Shown in pieces: positions 1-8,171 of a DNA stretch of 64,000 nucleotides; within the stretch, counting starts at the first letter, position 1, and the number at the start of each line of letters is the position of its first letter. The stretch spans positions 124,001 through 188,000 of the forward strand of contig NZ_NEHW01000001.1 of NCBI RefSeq assembly GCF_002112505.1, written 5' to 3'. The DNA comes from Pseudomonas sp. R28(2017) (lineage in GTDB: Bacteria > Pseudomonadota > Gammaproteobacteria > Pseudomonadales > Pseudomonadaceae). The position numbers and the translations under genes were made by a program. Under the pieces are notes generated by a model, which searched no databases, was not told the DNA's origin, and worked only from the letters and a program-made list of their open reading frames with translations.

Positions 1-1
1 T

Positions 2-97
2 GACACCCTGCTCGACCGGATCAATGTGCTGGCCGAAACCAACACCGCGATCATCAAGAAGAGCCCAGTGAGGCGGCGATTGCCGCCAATGGATTGA
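2..97 (+). CDS. C-terminal end of an unidentified gene (5' part outside the window)
   Basis: An open frame enters from the left edge and stops at TGA 95-97. It encodes about 31 residues beginning DTLLDRINVLAETNTAIIKK. The first part has normal Pseudomonas codon use, but the last residues (RRRLPPMD) look less protein-like, so the true frame could differ. I cannot identify the family. A GntR-type regulator of the downstream permease is conceivable because TTGTxxACAA palindromes follow, but that is inference. Confidence 0.3.
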   Translation, partial: DTLLDRINVLAETNTAIIKKSPVRRRLPPMD

Positions 98-125
98 GTC
101 TCTTCTACGTAATCACACAGCACCC

Positions 126-159
126 TGTGGGAGCGGGCTTGCCCGCGAAGAGGCCGGCC
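126..159 (+). repeat. single REP element
   Basis: A copy of the P. putida-type REP: tgtgggagcgggc, a short loop, gcccgcgaagaggcc. The central gcgggc/gcccgc arms form the hairpin. The same unit recurs as inverted pairs at 2899, 48423, 54070, 58056 and 60772. It lies just after the end of the first gene. Confidence 0.85.
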
Positions 160-180
160 ATGGAAAAAACTGACTAATTT

Positions 181-450
181 TTGTACACAAAAATGTAACC
201 ATAAGTGCCATTTTTGTGTGCACTTATCTCGTTAACGCCCCAATACGTTACACATTGCGGTCAACTAATTCTGACCAAACGATCAACTAAGTTGCCAGGT
301 TAAAAATTAAACCTGTTCATTTGGTCAACTTATATCTCCTTCAATTCATCAACTTAATTATCAACGGCTTAAATTCAAAATAATGGCCATCTGAAAATCC
401 TTTTCTCCTGGCATGGAACTCGCTTTTGTGTGTTCGTGTTTTGTATACAA
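181..450. promoter_or_regulatory. palindrome-rich control region upstream of the permease operon
   Basis: This AT-rich 435-bp gap between the REP and the permease gene holds several candidate operator elements. There is a TTGTACACAA site at 181-190 and a perfect TTGTATACAA palindrome at 441-450. An inverted repeat caggtt-N8-aacctg lies at 296-315. Four copies of tcaact (261, 283, 325, 349) plus a tcaacg (361) are spread between them. The TTGTnnACAA form is the usual half-site pattern of FadR-subfamily GntR regulators. Which protein binds here is not shown by the sequence. Confidence 0.5.
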
Positions 451-604
451 ATTCAACAAAACATAAATACACAAGAACTCGCGACGCCGGCCCAACCCCG
501 GCCGCCGCGCCCAGAACCCAGTGATGCCAAGCTGCACCGACGAGATGGCGAGCCCGTGCGCATGCCCGCTCATCGCAGTCCACGTGCATCAGGAGCCTGC
601 CGGA

Positions 605-2137
605 ATGAGTACCAGCCTCGACCTTGCCCCTGAACTAACCGTCGCCAGCACCAGCCCATCTTCCACCCTCGCAGGCGATATGCCGCCTCTCGGCCTTAGC
701 CCACGCTTGCATAACCGCGACCTCGCGCCCACCCGTATCGAAGGCCGCCGCTGGGGCCGCTACAGCATCTTTGCGCTGTGGACCAACGATGTGCACAACA
801 TCGCCAACTACTCTTTCGCCATGGGCTTGTTCGCCCTTGGCCTGGGCGGTTGGCAGATCTTGCTGTCGCTGGCGATCGGCGCGGCACTGGTGTACTTCTT
901 CATGAACCTCTCCGGCTACATGGGGCAGAAGACCGGGGTACCCTTCCCGGTCATCAGCCGCATTGCCTTCGGCATCCACGGTGCACAGATCCCGGCGCTG
1001 ATCCGCGCGGTGATCGCCATCGCCTGGTTCGGCATCCAGACCTACCTGGCCTCGGTGGTGCTGCGCGTGCTGCTCACTGCCGTGTGGCCGCAAGTCGCCG
1101 CCTATGACCACGACAGCATCCTTGGCCTGTCGAGCCTGGGTTGGGTGTGCTTCGTGGCGATCTGGCTGGTGCAGCTGGTGATCCTGGCCTACGGCATGGA
1201 GATGGTACGCCGCTACGAGGCCTTCGCCGGCCCGGTGATCCTGCTGACGGTGGCCAGCCTGGCGGTGTTCATGTACTTCCAGGCCGGTGCGCGCATTGCC
1301 TGGTCGGTGGCCGAGCCGCTGACGGGCTACGAGATGTGGCGCAACATCTTCGCCGGTGGTGCCCTGTGGCTGGCCATCTACGGCACCCTGGTGCTGAACT
1401 TCTGCGACTTCGCCCGCTCCTCGCCGTGCCGCAAGACCATCCGCGTCGGCAACTTCTGGGGCCTGCCGGTGAACATCCTGGTGTTCGCGATGATCACCGT
1501 GGTGCTGTGCGGCGCGCAGTTCCAGATCAATGGCCAGATCATCGACAGCCCGACCCAGATCGTCGCCAGCATCCCCAGCACAGCGTTCCTGGTGCTCGGC
1601 TGCCTGGCCTTCCTGATCGTCACCGTGGCGGTGAACATCATGGCCAACTTCGTGGCCCCGGCCTTCGTGCTCAGCAACCTGGCGCCACGCCACCTCAACT
1701 TCCGCCGCGCGGGGTTGATCAGCGCCACCCTGGCGGTGCTGATCCTGCCCTGGAACCTCTACAACAGCCCACTGGTGATCGTGTACTTCCTGTCCGGCCT
1801 GGGCGCCCTGCTCGGCCCGCTGTACGGCGTGATCATGGCCGACTACTGGTTGCTGCGCAAAGGCCGCATCAACGTGCCGGAGCTGTACACCGAGCACCCC
1901 ACGGGCGCCTACCACTACAGTAAAGGCATCAACCTGCGCGCCGTGGCCGCCTTCGTGCCGGCGGCACTGCTGGCCATCATCCTGGCCCTGGTGCCGAACT
2001 TCCATGGCATCGCGCCGTTTTCCTGGCTGATCGGCGCCGGCATCGCCGCCGCGGTGTACCTGCTGATCGCCCCGCGCAACCGCCAATACCACGATGTCAG
2101 CGGCGAGTGCATCGCCGTCGCCCACAGCAACCATTGA
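605..2137 (+). CDS. NCS1 family permease (purine/hydantoin/allantoin type)
   Basis: 510-residue inner-membrane transporter of the nucleobase:cation symporter-1 family, which moves purines, pyrimidines, hydantoins or allantoin with Na+ or H+. About 12 hydrophobic segments follow a 60-residue polar N-terminus. The early motif RRWGRYSIFALWTNDVHNI and the GVPFPVISRIAFGIHGA stretch are typical of NCS1 helices 1 and 3. I chose ATG 605 because AGGAG at 591-595 sits 9 bases ahead; the frame is open to 521 but with no ribosome site there. The racemase-family gene follows after 16 bases with its own AAGGAGG, so the two form an operon. The substrate is not readable from sequence; a hydantoin- or ureide-like compound is suggested by the neighbour. 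Confidence 0.85.
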   Translation: MSTSLDLAPELTVASTSPSSTLAGDMPPLGLSPRLHNRDLAPTRIEGRRWGRYSIFALWTNDVHNIANYSFAMGLFALGLGGWQILLSLAIGAALVYFFMNLSGYMGQKTGVPFPVISRIAFGIHGAQIPALIRAVIAIAWFGIQTYLASVVLRVLLTAVWPQVAAYDHDSILGLSSLGWVCFVAIWLVQLVILAYGMEMVRRYEAFAGPVILLTVASLAVFMYFQAGARIAWSVAEPLTGYEMWRNIFAGGALWLAIYGTLVLNFCDFARSSPCRKTIRVGNFWGLPVNILVFAMITVVLCGAQFQINGQIIDSPTQIVASIPSTAFLVLGCLAFLIVTVAVNIMANFVAPAFVLSNLAPRHLNFRRAGLISATLAVLILPWNLYNSPLVIVYFLSGLGALLGPLYGVIMADYWLLRKGRINVPELYTEHPTGAYHYSKGINLRAVAAFVPAALLAIILALVPNFHGIAPFSWLIGAGIAAAVYLLIAPRNRQYHDVSGECIAVAHSNH

Positions 2138-2153
2138 TCAAGGAGGACTGCCC

Positions 2154-2882
2154 ATGCGTATTCTGATCGCCAACGTCAACACCACCGAAGCCATCACCGA
2201 AGCCATTGCCGAGCAGGCGCGCAGCGTCGCCGCGCCCGGCACGCAAATCATCGGCCTGACCCCGTGGTTCGGCGCCGAGTCGGTGGAGGGCAATTTCGAG
2301 AGCTATCTGGCTGCCATCGCCGTGATGGACCGGGTGCTGGCCTACGACGGCCCCTACGATGCCGTGATCCAGGCCGGCTACGGCGAGCATGGCCGCGAAG
2401 GCCTGCAGGAGTTACTGAACGTGCCGGTGGTGGACATCACCGATGCCGCCGCCAGCACGGCGATGTACCTGGGCCACGCCTACTCGGTGGTGACCACCCT
2501 CGACCGCACCGTGCCGCTGATCGAAGACCGCCTGAGGTTGTCCGGGCTGTATGACCGTTGCGCCTCGGTGCGGGCCAGTGGCCTGGCGGTGCTGGAGCTG
2601 GAAGAAGACCCGTTACGCGCCGTTGAGGCCATCGTCGAGCAGGCCGAGCGTGCCGTGCGTGACGACAAGGCCGAAGTGATCTGCCTGGGCTGTGGCGGCA
2701 TGGCCGGGCTGGATGAGCAGATCCGCCAGCGTACCGGCGTGCCGGTGGTCGATGGCGTGAGCGCGGCGGTGACCATCGCCGAGTCGCTGGTGCGGATGGG
2801 GCTCAGCACCTCCAAGGTGCGCACCTATGCCACACCGCGGGCGAAGAAGGTGGTGGGCTGGCCGATGAAGTTCGGGCGCTGA
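2154..2882 (+). CDS. Asp/Glu/hydantoin racemase-family protein, first catalytic Cys replaced by Gly
   Basis: 242-residue cytosolic protein of the aspartate/glutamate/hydantoin racemase superfamily. It starts MRILIANVNTTEAIT, the N-terminal strand with the conserved Asn-Pro/Val-Asn region. It keeps the second active-site motif LGCGGMAGL with Cys180. The first motif, normally a Cys before (F/S)xDPGL, reads IQAGYGEHGREG with Gly75 at the Cys position. Two-base racemases of this fold need both cysteines, whereas arylmalonate decarboxylase has Gly and Cys in this arrangement, so a non-racemase reaction is possible. A strong AAGGAGG lies 7 bases before the ATG. Co-transcription with the NCS1 permease suggests it acts on the imported compound. 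Confidence 0.75.
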   Translation: MRILIANVNTTEAITEAIAEQARSVAAPGTQIIGLTPWFGAESVEGNFESYLAAIAVMDRVLAYDGPYDAVIQAGYGEHGREGLQELLNVPVVDITDAAASTAMYLGHAYSVVTTLDRTVPLIEDRLRLSGLYDRCASVRASGLAVLELEEDPLRAVEAIVEQAERAVRDDKAEVICLGCGGMAGLDEQIRQRTGVPVVDGVSAAVTIAESLVRMGLSTSKVRTYATPRAKKVVGWPMKFGR

Positions 2883-2898
2883 TACTGCTTCGCCTGTT

Positions 2899-2998
2899 CC
2901 GGCCTCTTCGCGGGCATGCCCGCTCCCACAGGTATCACACTGGGCTTGAGAGCTATTCGGTACCTGTGGGAGCGGGCGTGCCCGCGAAGAGGCCGGAA
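2899..2998. repeat. inverted REP pair (BIME)
   Basis: Two REP units in opposite orientation (about 2899-2932 and 2964-2998), separated by about 30 bases, lie between the convergent racemase-family and oxidoreductase genes. The pair could fold into one long cruciform and act as a transcription-end or mRNA-stabilising structure. Confidence 0.85.
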
Positions 2999-3001
2999 CA
3001 T

Positions 3002-4195
3002 TCAACACAGCATCCGAGCCAGCCGCTCGCCGCTGCCACAAGCCAAGGTAAACCCCAAGGCCCCATGCCCCAGATTGAGCCACAGGTTGCGATAGGCTGA
3101 AGCCCCCACGATGGGCACCCCGGTCGGCGTCGCCGGCCGCATCCCCGCCCACTCCACCGCCGCTGCGTAATCCGCAGCCTGCGGCAGGGTCTCAAGTGCC
3201 TGCAGCCGCATGCTCTCGAGCCTGCGCGCATCCACCGCGTCGTCGTAGCCAACGATATCCACCATCGCCGCCACCCGCAGCTGCTGGTCAAGCCGTGCGT
3301 ACACGATCTTGCGTTCGTAATCGGTGATGCTGACCTCCGGCGCCCGATGCGCCATGGCGATCGGTGCCGTCAGGCTGTACCCCTTCAGCGGGTAGACCGG
3401 CAGCCGCAGCCCCGGCAGTGCCAGCCCGGCACTTCGATGGCCGGCGCACAGCACCAGGCGCTCGACGTCCAGTTGCTCACGCCCCAGTTGCAGCGCCACC
3501 ACCTGATCATCACGGGAAATCAGCCGCGTGACCGGGGTGCCCAGCAAGAACCGGCATTGCCCGGAGGCGCGCAAGCGCTCTGCCAGCCGCTCGCAAAACC
3601 GATGGCAATCGGCGACTTCTTCTTCCGGCGTCAGCACTGCACCGATAAAAGGCACATCCGCCAGTGCCGGTTCCAGCGATCTGACTTCGCTTGCACCGAG
3701 CACCCGTTGATTTTCCGGATCAAGCAAATGCTCACGGCCATGGGCGAACGCCCGCTCACTGCGAAATGCAACCAGCTTGCCGTTCTGCCGCCAGGCAAAA
3801 TCGCTCAGGCCATCGTCCTCACGCCAGCGTTTCAGGGTCGCCTGGCTGTGCAAGGCCAACGCCAGCAACTGTACGGCGTTACGCCGATTGACGCTGCTGC
3901 GGCACGCCAGCACGAACGCCAGCAACCAGCGCCATTGCGCAGGGTCCAGGCGCAAGCGCAGGCGCAGTGGCGAGTCGCCGCGCAATAGCCAGCCGAGCGC
4001 CTGCCACGGCACACCGGCATCGGCCAGCGGCGCTACGTATCGATAGGAAAGCTGCCCGCCATTGGCGAAGCTGGTCGCCGAGGCCAACTGGTCTCGCGCC
4101 TCGACCAGCACCACCGACTGGCCTTCGCGCACCAGCGCATAGGCCGTCGCCAGGCCGACTACGCCACCACCAATAACTGTCACCTGCTGCGTCAT
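3002..4195 (-). CDS. FAD-dependent D-amino acid dehydrogenase-like oxidoreductase (DadA family)
   Basis: 397 residues. The N-terminus VTVIGGGVVGLATAYALVREG is a dinucleotide-binding GxGxxG fold followed by VVLVEA, as in the DAO/DadA family. A SFANGGQLSY segment at residues 42-51 matches the DadA region next to the flavin. The C-terminal LNLGHGALGFTLACGSGE is the second FAD-contact motif. It should oxidise a D-amino acid or related imino compound, passing electrons to the membrane chain. It is convergent with the permease/racemase operon and is probably part of the same catabolic locus, since a racemase-like protein and a D-amino acid oxidase make a plausible pair. The exact substrate is unknown. 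Confidence 0.8.
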   Translation of the reverse strand: MTQQVTVIGGGVVGLATAYALVREGQSVVLVEARDQLASATSFANGGQLSYRYVAPLADAGVPWQALGWLLRGDSPLRLRLRLDPAQWRWLLAFVLACRSSVNRRNAVQLLALALHSQATLKRWREDDGLSDFAWRQNGKLVAFRSERAFAHGREHLLDPENQRVLGASEVRSLEPALADVPFIGAVLTPEEEVADCHRFCERLAERLRASGQCRFLLGTPVTRLISRDDQVVALQLGREQLDVERLVLCAGHRSAGLALPGLRLPVYPLKGYSLTAPIAMAHRAPEVSITDYERKIVYARLDQQLRVAAMVDIVGYDDAVDARRLESMRLQALETLPQAADYAAAVEWAGMRPATPTGVPIVGASAYRNLWLNLGHGALGFTLACGSGERLARMLC

Positions 4196-4239
4196 TGCTC
4201 ATCCCTGTCTGGCATCCCTGCCAAGACAGTAACAGCGGA

Positions 4240-4902
4240 TCAGGTGGGGCAGCTATGGGCGCCGCCGTTGAGGCCCTGGCGAACATTGCGGCTGAGCAGG
4301 CTGGCCTTACCGTCATGCCAGGTCAGCGTGAGGACGTAGAGCGTATCGAAATCGTCGCCGTTCCAGTCTTCGGTGATCACCCGCTTGTCGCCCAACGCCT
4401 TGCCGGCCACGGCGTTGATCAGTTCGGGCAGGTAACCATGGCCCCAGGCGGTATAGACCGTGGCATTGCGGTATTTCTCGCTGACCAGCTCATCGGCGAG
4501 TTCGTCAGTGTCGTTGGCCGCGAAGTCGATGTTGACTGGCAAACCCAGGCGAATGGCGCTGGGAGTGATGGTCATCAGCGGGCGGATGTAGCTGTAGCTC
4601 TGGTCCTGGCTGCCTTCCTCGACGTGCCGCGAAGGGTTGGCCGCGAATACGTAATCCGCCTTGCCGAACCGCTCCGGCAACAAGGTGGCCAGGTCCAGTG
4701 CGCGGTTGAGCCCCTGGCAGTTCAGCTGCCCCAGGCCTTCACCGGGCTTTTCGGCATGGCGCAGAAACACCAGCGTCTGGGTACCGTCGACCGGTTGAGC
4801 GCGGCTTTCGACCACTTCCAGTGCCAGCGGCACAGCCGCAGCGACGAGGGCCAGGCTGAGCACCAGGTGGCGGCGACGTCGAATGAAAGAGGGCAACTTC
4901 AT
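4240..4902 (-). CDS. membrane-anchored or exported histidine phosphatase superfamily protein
   Basis: 220 residues from ATG 4902 (MKLPSFIRRRRHLVL). A basic N-terminus and one hydrophobic helix (about residues 12-30) suggest a signal anchor or signal peptide. The following TLVFLRHAEKP is the RHA/RHG phosphohistidine motif of branch-1 histidine phosphatases, and YTAWGHGYLPELINAV supplies the second histidine. The protein is therefore predicted to be a periplasm-facing phosphatase of unknown substrate. An upstream in-frame ATG at 4974 exists, but the MKLPSF start gives the expected signal sequence; neither has a strong ribosome site. It stands alone between the oxidoreductase and a hypothetical pair. 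Confidence 0.7.
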   Translation of the reverse strand: MKLPSFIRRRRHLVLSLALVAAAVPLALEVVESRAQPVDGTQTLVFLRHAEKPGEGLGQLNCQGLNRALDLATLLPERFGKADYVFAANPSRHVEEGSQDQSYSYIRPLMTITPSAIRLGLPVNIDFAANDTDELADELVSEKYRNATVYTAWGHGYLPELINAVAGKALGDKRVITEDWNGDDFDTLYVLTLTWHDGKASLLSRNVRQGLNGGAHSCPT

Positions 4903-5139
4903 GTGGGCGGGCTCTTGTGGCAAAAAGTATCTGGATACTCGCCACATTGCCCTGCGGCCTGTGCCGAAGGGCATCCGTGTTGGTGATTGCCATCCTTGGC
5001 AACGAGCAGGACTCAGAGTGCCCTCGACCCGTTTGGTTCCTCCCTGAGTGTGGATGCCGTTCCCTAGGCAAGGATTACGTTAGTGCAGGTGTGTTGCCGA
5101 ATTGTGTCGAGGCACAGGCGTAATACGCATGGCCTGCAA

Positions 5140-5604
5140 TCAGGGGAGGCCCACCGCATCTATCGAGTGAGAATCGGTGATGCGCACATCGAAGACCTGC
5201 TCGATCACCTGTTTAGGCCCCTGGTTCAGACTCCAGGTAAAGAACACGAGAAATCCGAGCAAGAAAACGAAAAGAACCGAGCCGACGAGACTCTGAGCGA
5301 CGCCCAGCCAAAATCCAGGCTTGGCATTTCTGATTTCGTTGCTGGCCTTTTCGGAATAATAGCGATCGAGTTCAGCAGCCTGGGTGGCAATCGATGCGTC
5401 CAGAAAACCCTGAAGGAGCTGGCTCGCCTGATTGCGATAGCTCTCCAACTGTGTAGGGCTATTACTGACATCGTGAAACGGAGCCAGGTCCGTGTCCTTT
5501 GGCTCTGTGTCATGCTTGACTTTGAACGACTGGATGAACTCGATTTTCTGTCGCTTGTACAGCGAGTAGGCAATGATCCCCAGGGTATCCTGGTCATTCT
5601 CCAC
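5140..5604 (-). CDS. hypothetical protein with one C-terminal membrane helix (possibly the 3' part of a split gene)
   Basis: 154 residues from a GTG at 5604, with no evident ribosome site. The polar N-terminal two thirds is followed by one hydrophobic helix (SLVGSVLFVFLLGFLVFFTW) and a short tail. The upstream small ORF ends 24 bases earlier in the same reading frame with TAA 5629-5631, and no other stop lies between. This is what one expects if a single gene of about 225 codons acquired a nonsense mutation. I do not recognise the family. Confidence 0.5.
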   Translation of the reverse strand: MENDQDTLGIIAYSLYKRQKIEFIQSFKVKHDTEPKDTDLAPFHDVSNSPTQLESYRNQASQLLQGFLDASIATQAAELDRYYSEKASNEIRNAKPGFWLGVAQSLVGSVLFVFLLGFLVFFTWSLNQGPKQVIEQVFDVRITDSHSIDAVGLP

Positions 5605-5628
5605 GAGGACCGATCGGCCATGAGGCTG

Positions 5629-5817
5629 TTACTCCCTGCGTAGACGCATGTACGCACTTTCGAACGCGGCATTCAGCTCCGAACGGGTTTTCCGGCTACT
5701 GGTCACGACGCCTGCAAGTTCCCGTGGCAAAGAAATTTCCATTCGGCCACCCGATGCCACCAGCAGGGCGTTCGCCTCGCGGATAACCTTGGAGGAAAAA
5801 TGCGATTTCATGGGCAT
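5629..5817 (-). CDS. small hypothetical protein (possibly the 5' part of a split gene)
   Basis: 62 residues beginning MPMKSHFSSKVIREANALLV, with GAGGG a few bases ahead of the ATG. It has no membrane segment and ends in a basic helix (SAYMRLRRE). Its stop TAA is in frame with the next gene downstream, so the two may be one interrupted gene. Function unknown. Confidence 0.5.
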   Translation of the reverse strand: MPMKSHFSSKVIREANALLVASGGRMEISLPRELAGVVTSSRKTRSELNAAFESAYMRLRRE

Positions 5818-5934
5818 GCCACCCTCTTGACTCGTTGAGAGCTGCAAGGGTAACCGTCTGCCGAAAACACCACAATCAGATACAAGCCAATGGATCGTGT
5901 AGTCCTTTTCTACGCACTGTAGGACGTGGACTAC

Positions 5935-6093
5935 TCACTCATCCCGCGTCAGCACTTCCAGCAGTTCGATCTCGAAGGTGAGGTCCGAATTGGGCGGAAT
6001 CGCCCCCACGCTACGTTCGCCATACCCCAGGTGCGCCGGCACCTGCAGCTTGCGTTTGCCGCCCACGCGCATGCCCATCAGCCCCTGGTCCCA
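5935..6093 (-). pseudogene. 3' remnant of the FKBP-type peptidyl-prolyl isomerase gene cut by the element
   Basis: Read on the minus strand from the left junction, this piece encodes (W)DQGLMGMRVGGKRKLQVP, then AHLGYGERSVGAIPPNSDLTF and IELLEVLTRDE, followed by TGA 5937-5935. These are the C-terminal active-site strands of a small FKBP. The matching 5' part lies at 18315-18500 on the far side of the 12.2-kb element. Joined at the shared tccca, the two give an intact FKBP of about 114 residues. Here the fragment has lost its start and promoter. Confidence 0.9.
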
Positions 6094-6112
6094 ACAATTT
6101 CATATGTAACCC
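6070..6112. other. left attachment site of the integrative element (hybrid att)
   Basis: Host FKBP sequence ends at the shared tccca (6089-6093). The element begins with acaatttcat and, 15 bases after the TC at 6089-6090, carries gtaaccc (6106-6112). That heptamer is the inverted mate of gggttac, which lies 15 bases before the TC at the right end. Confidence 0.8.
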
Positions 6113-6157
6113 TTAGATTCTGTTACCATCCCGCACACAGATCCAGAGGGCCAGCAA

Positions 6158-7738
6158 ATGAAACAAGCCATATCATACGTCCGCTTCTCCAGCCACCGAC
6201 AGCAAGGCGGCACCAGTGTAGAACGCCAGGAGAAGATGATCGCTGAGTGGCTGACTTCGCATACTGAATACATGCTGAGCGCTCTCACCTTCCGAGATTT
6301 AGGTAAAAGTGGTTTCCACGAAGAACACCTAGAGAATGGTGGCGGCTTCGGAGAGCTGCTATTCGCAATCGAGCAAGGGGCAATCAAGGCTGGGGATGTG
6401 GTTCTGGTCGAGGCATTAGACCGTGCTGGGCGCCTACAACCACTCGACATGATTACCAAAGTGATCGCCCCGATCCTGAATGCTGGCGTGGCGATCATCA
6501 CGCTCGACGACAACACCGAGTATACGAAACAGTCGGTCGGCGGTCCCCAACTCTTCTTGTTAGCGGCCAAGATCCAGGCTGCACACCAATACTCAGAGAC
6601 GCTTTCGAGACGTGTGACTGCCTCTTATGACAAGCGGCGGAAACAGGCACTGGAAGGCGTCACCCCGAAACGCATGACCCCGGTATGGCTCAACAGTGAC
6701 GGCTCTGTACGTGAGGATGTAGCGCCCTGGATCAAAGAAGCATTCGAGCTGTATGTCTCGGGAATGGGCAAATCCACCATCGCCAAGAGGATGCGTGAAT
6801 CTGGTGTTGAGCGGCTTGCCAAGTGCAGCGGCCCTTCTGTGGAAGGCTGGCTGAGAAACGAAGCAGCCATAGGGCGTTGGAATGGCAACAACGTTTACCC
6901 CGCCATCATCGAACCAGCTCTGTTCTACAAGGCACAAATCCATGCAGAGAAGGTGAAGACGCAACGCCCGGTGAAGACCGCTAAACACTTCCTTGTAGGA
7001 TTGGTGAAATGCGGGTCGTGCGGCAAGAACTACATCATCCAGAACAAGGACGGAAAGCCCCACTCCATGCGTTGCCGCATCCGTCAGAACCTCAAGGGCT
7101 GCGATAACTCGCACATCGTGCCTAAGCCAGTGATCGAGGCCATCTACCGCTGGACCTCTACCCAAGCTGCTTGGGATGCACTCACCCAGCAGCAGATGAG
7201 CGTCAACGCTAAAGAGATCGTCACTAAAGAAGCTGAGCTTCTCGATCTCAATAAAAAAGTGGATGAGGTTGCAGACGTAGTCGTCAAGCTGGGAGGGTTA
7301 CCGGAGCTTGTGACACGACTTGAAGCGATGAAGGCTAGCCGCGAGGCGCTCGAAAGCGAGCTGACGATTCTCCGTAAAACGGAGGATTCAACCTTCACTA
7401 TGCACTGGAGCCAAGCCGCGAAAATAGAGGACTTCAAGAGAGATGATCCCCAGCGCCTTGCTGCAATGCTGCGTAGTGTTGGGTATGAGATCGTCGTGAA
7501 CGACGATGGCCGCATAACCACGTCAGGCTCAGAAAGCGCCATCTACCGATACGGCGGCGTTGATCGTAAGAGTGGCATGTACAAGGTCATGCGAGGAGAC
7601 AAGATGCAGCTAGTGCACAAGCTCTCTTACAACGTGTTCTCGGATGAGCATGATGAATGGTATGGGGGCGACGATAGCCCTGCTGAATCGGTGTGGCTGG
7701 AAGAGGACTACAAGGCTCTTCAGGACCAACACAAGTAA
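6158..7738 (+). CDS. large serine recombinase (integrase of the element)
   Basis: 526 residues. The N-terminal resolvase domain begins AISYVRFSSHRQQGG, with Ser11 as the probable nucleophile in the YxRxS pattern and the later VLVEALDRAGR stretch of the catalytic core. A recombinase domain follows (about 160-270). Then comes a zinc ribbon (about 285-316: KCGSCGKNY, later MRCRIRQNLKGC) and a coiled-coil-rich segment around 355-410, as in phage-type large serine integrases. This enzyme should carry out attP x attB integration and, with a directionality factor, excision. It sits next to the left attachment site, the usual place. AGAGGG lies just before the ATG. Confidence 0.92.
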   Translation: MKQAISYVRFSSHRQQGGTSVERQEKMIAEWLTSHTEYMLSALTFRDLGKSGFHEEHLENGGGFGELLFAIEQGAIKAGDVVLVEALDRAGRLQPLDMITKVIAPILNAGVAIITLDDNTEYTKQSVGGPQLFLLAAKIQAAHQYSETLSRRVTASYDKRRKQALEGVTPKRMTPVWLNSDGSVREDVAPWIKEAFELYVSGMGKSTIAKRMRESGVERLAKCSGPSVEGWLRNEAAIGRWNGNNVYPAIIEPALFYKAQIHAEKVKTQRPVKTAKHFLVGLVKCGSCGKNYIIQNKDGKPHSMRCRIRQNLKGCDNSHIVPKPVIEAIYRWTSTQAAWDALTQQQMSVNAKEIVTKEAELLDLNKKVDEVADVVVKLGGLPELVTRLEAMKASREALESELTILRKTEDSTFTMHWSQAAKIEDFKRDDPQRLAAMLRSVGYEIVVNDDGRITTSGSESAIYRYGGVDRKSGMYKVMRGDKMQLVHKLSYNVFSDEHDEWYGGDDSPAESVWLEEDYKALQDQHK

Positions 7739-7945
7739 CCCTGAAGGGGGCCAATCTTGTGATAAGGGGTGCCCCCGAAAAATTCTGCCTCGGAGCAACG
7801 ACGTAGAGAAAAATAGTGCAAACCGCTGGGCACTAGGGCTACAGCGAATACCCACTATTCACTCACAAAGTACGCACAAGTTATCCACAGGCGATCGCCT
7901 TGCAAAGGCCCTAAGACCGCATTATCGTGTGACCCAGAAACGCAA

Positions 7946-7966
7946 AACCCCCAGATCATGGGGGTT
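7946..7966. terminator. hairpin with flanking T/A run, probable terminator after the integrase
   Basis: aaccccc (7946-7952) and gggggtt (7960-7966) form a perfect 7-bp stem with a 7-base loop. On the minus strand the stem runs into TTTT; on the plus strand it lies about 210 bases past the integrase stop. Within 7739-8171 no convincing gene is seen. Confidence 0.55.
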
Positions 7967-8088
7967 GTAGAGGTAAGCTAGCGAGCTGAGCACGGTCTGT
8001 CGCCAAACTTCACGTGCCCTGCTCGCCCTCCCCGATACGCGCATTTCTAGAACGCATGAATCTGGGCAGGTGGTCATTAAGCCAATAG

Positions 8089-8157
8089 CGTGACCGTCAC
8101 GTCAATACACATTCTGTGTACTCGTCGTCACGCCCAGAGGATTGCACCTACTGCAAT
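8089..8157. promoter_or_regulatory. three consecutive perfect inverted repeats ahead of the left-arm small genes
   Basis: cgtgac-c-gtcacg (8089-8101), tacaca-ttc-tgtgta (8106-8120) and attgca-cctac-tgcaat (8141-8157) follow one another within 70 bases. The last ends 14 bases before the ATG at 8172. They could be repressor operators or RNA hairpins in a leader. The preceding part of the gap (7739-8088) shows the terminator-like hairpin and one perfect DnaA box (7881-7889), but no gene. Confidence 0.5.
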
Positions 8158-8171
8158 TCCTACAGAGAGCA

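Noticed and set aside
635..2134. Very long antisense ORFs (for example 635-2134 minus, 22230-23849 plus, 24818-26851 plus, 29471-31057 minus, 39655-41898 plus, 46228-47775 plus)
   Set aside because: They mirror real genes in high-GC DNA, are Arg/His/Gln-rich with no domains, and lack ribosome sites; the opposite strand holds recognised proteins.
7881..7889. Perfect DnaA box (ttatccaca) in the gap after the integrase, as a replication origin
   Set aside because: A single 9-mer is expected about once by chance in a window of this size, and there are no further boxes, iterons or replication gene in the element.
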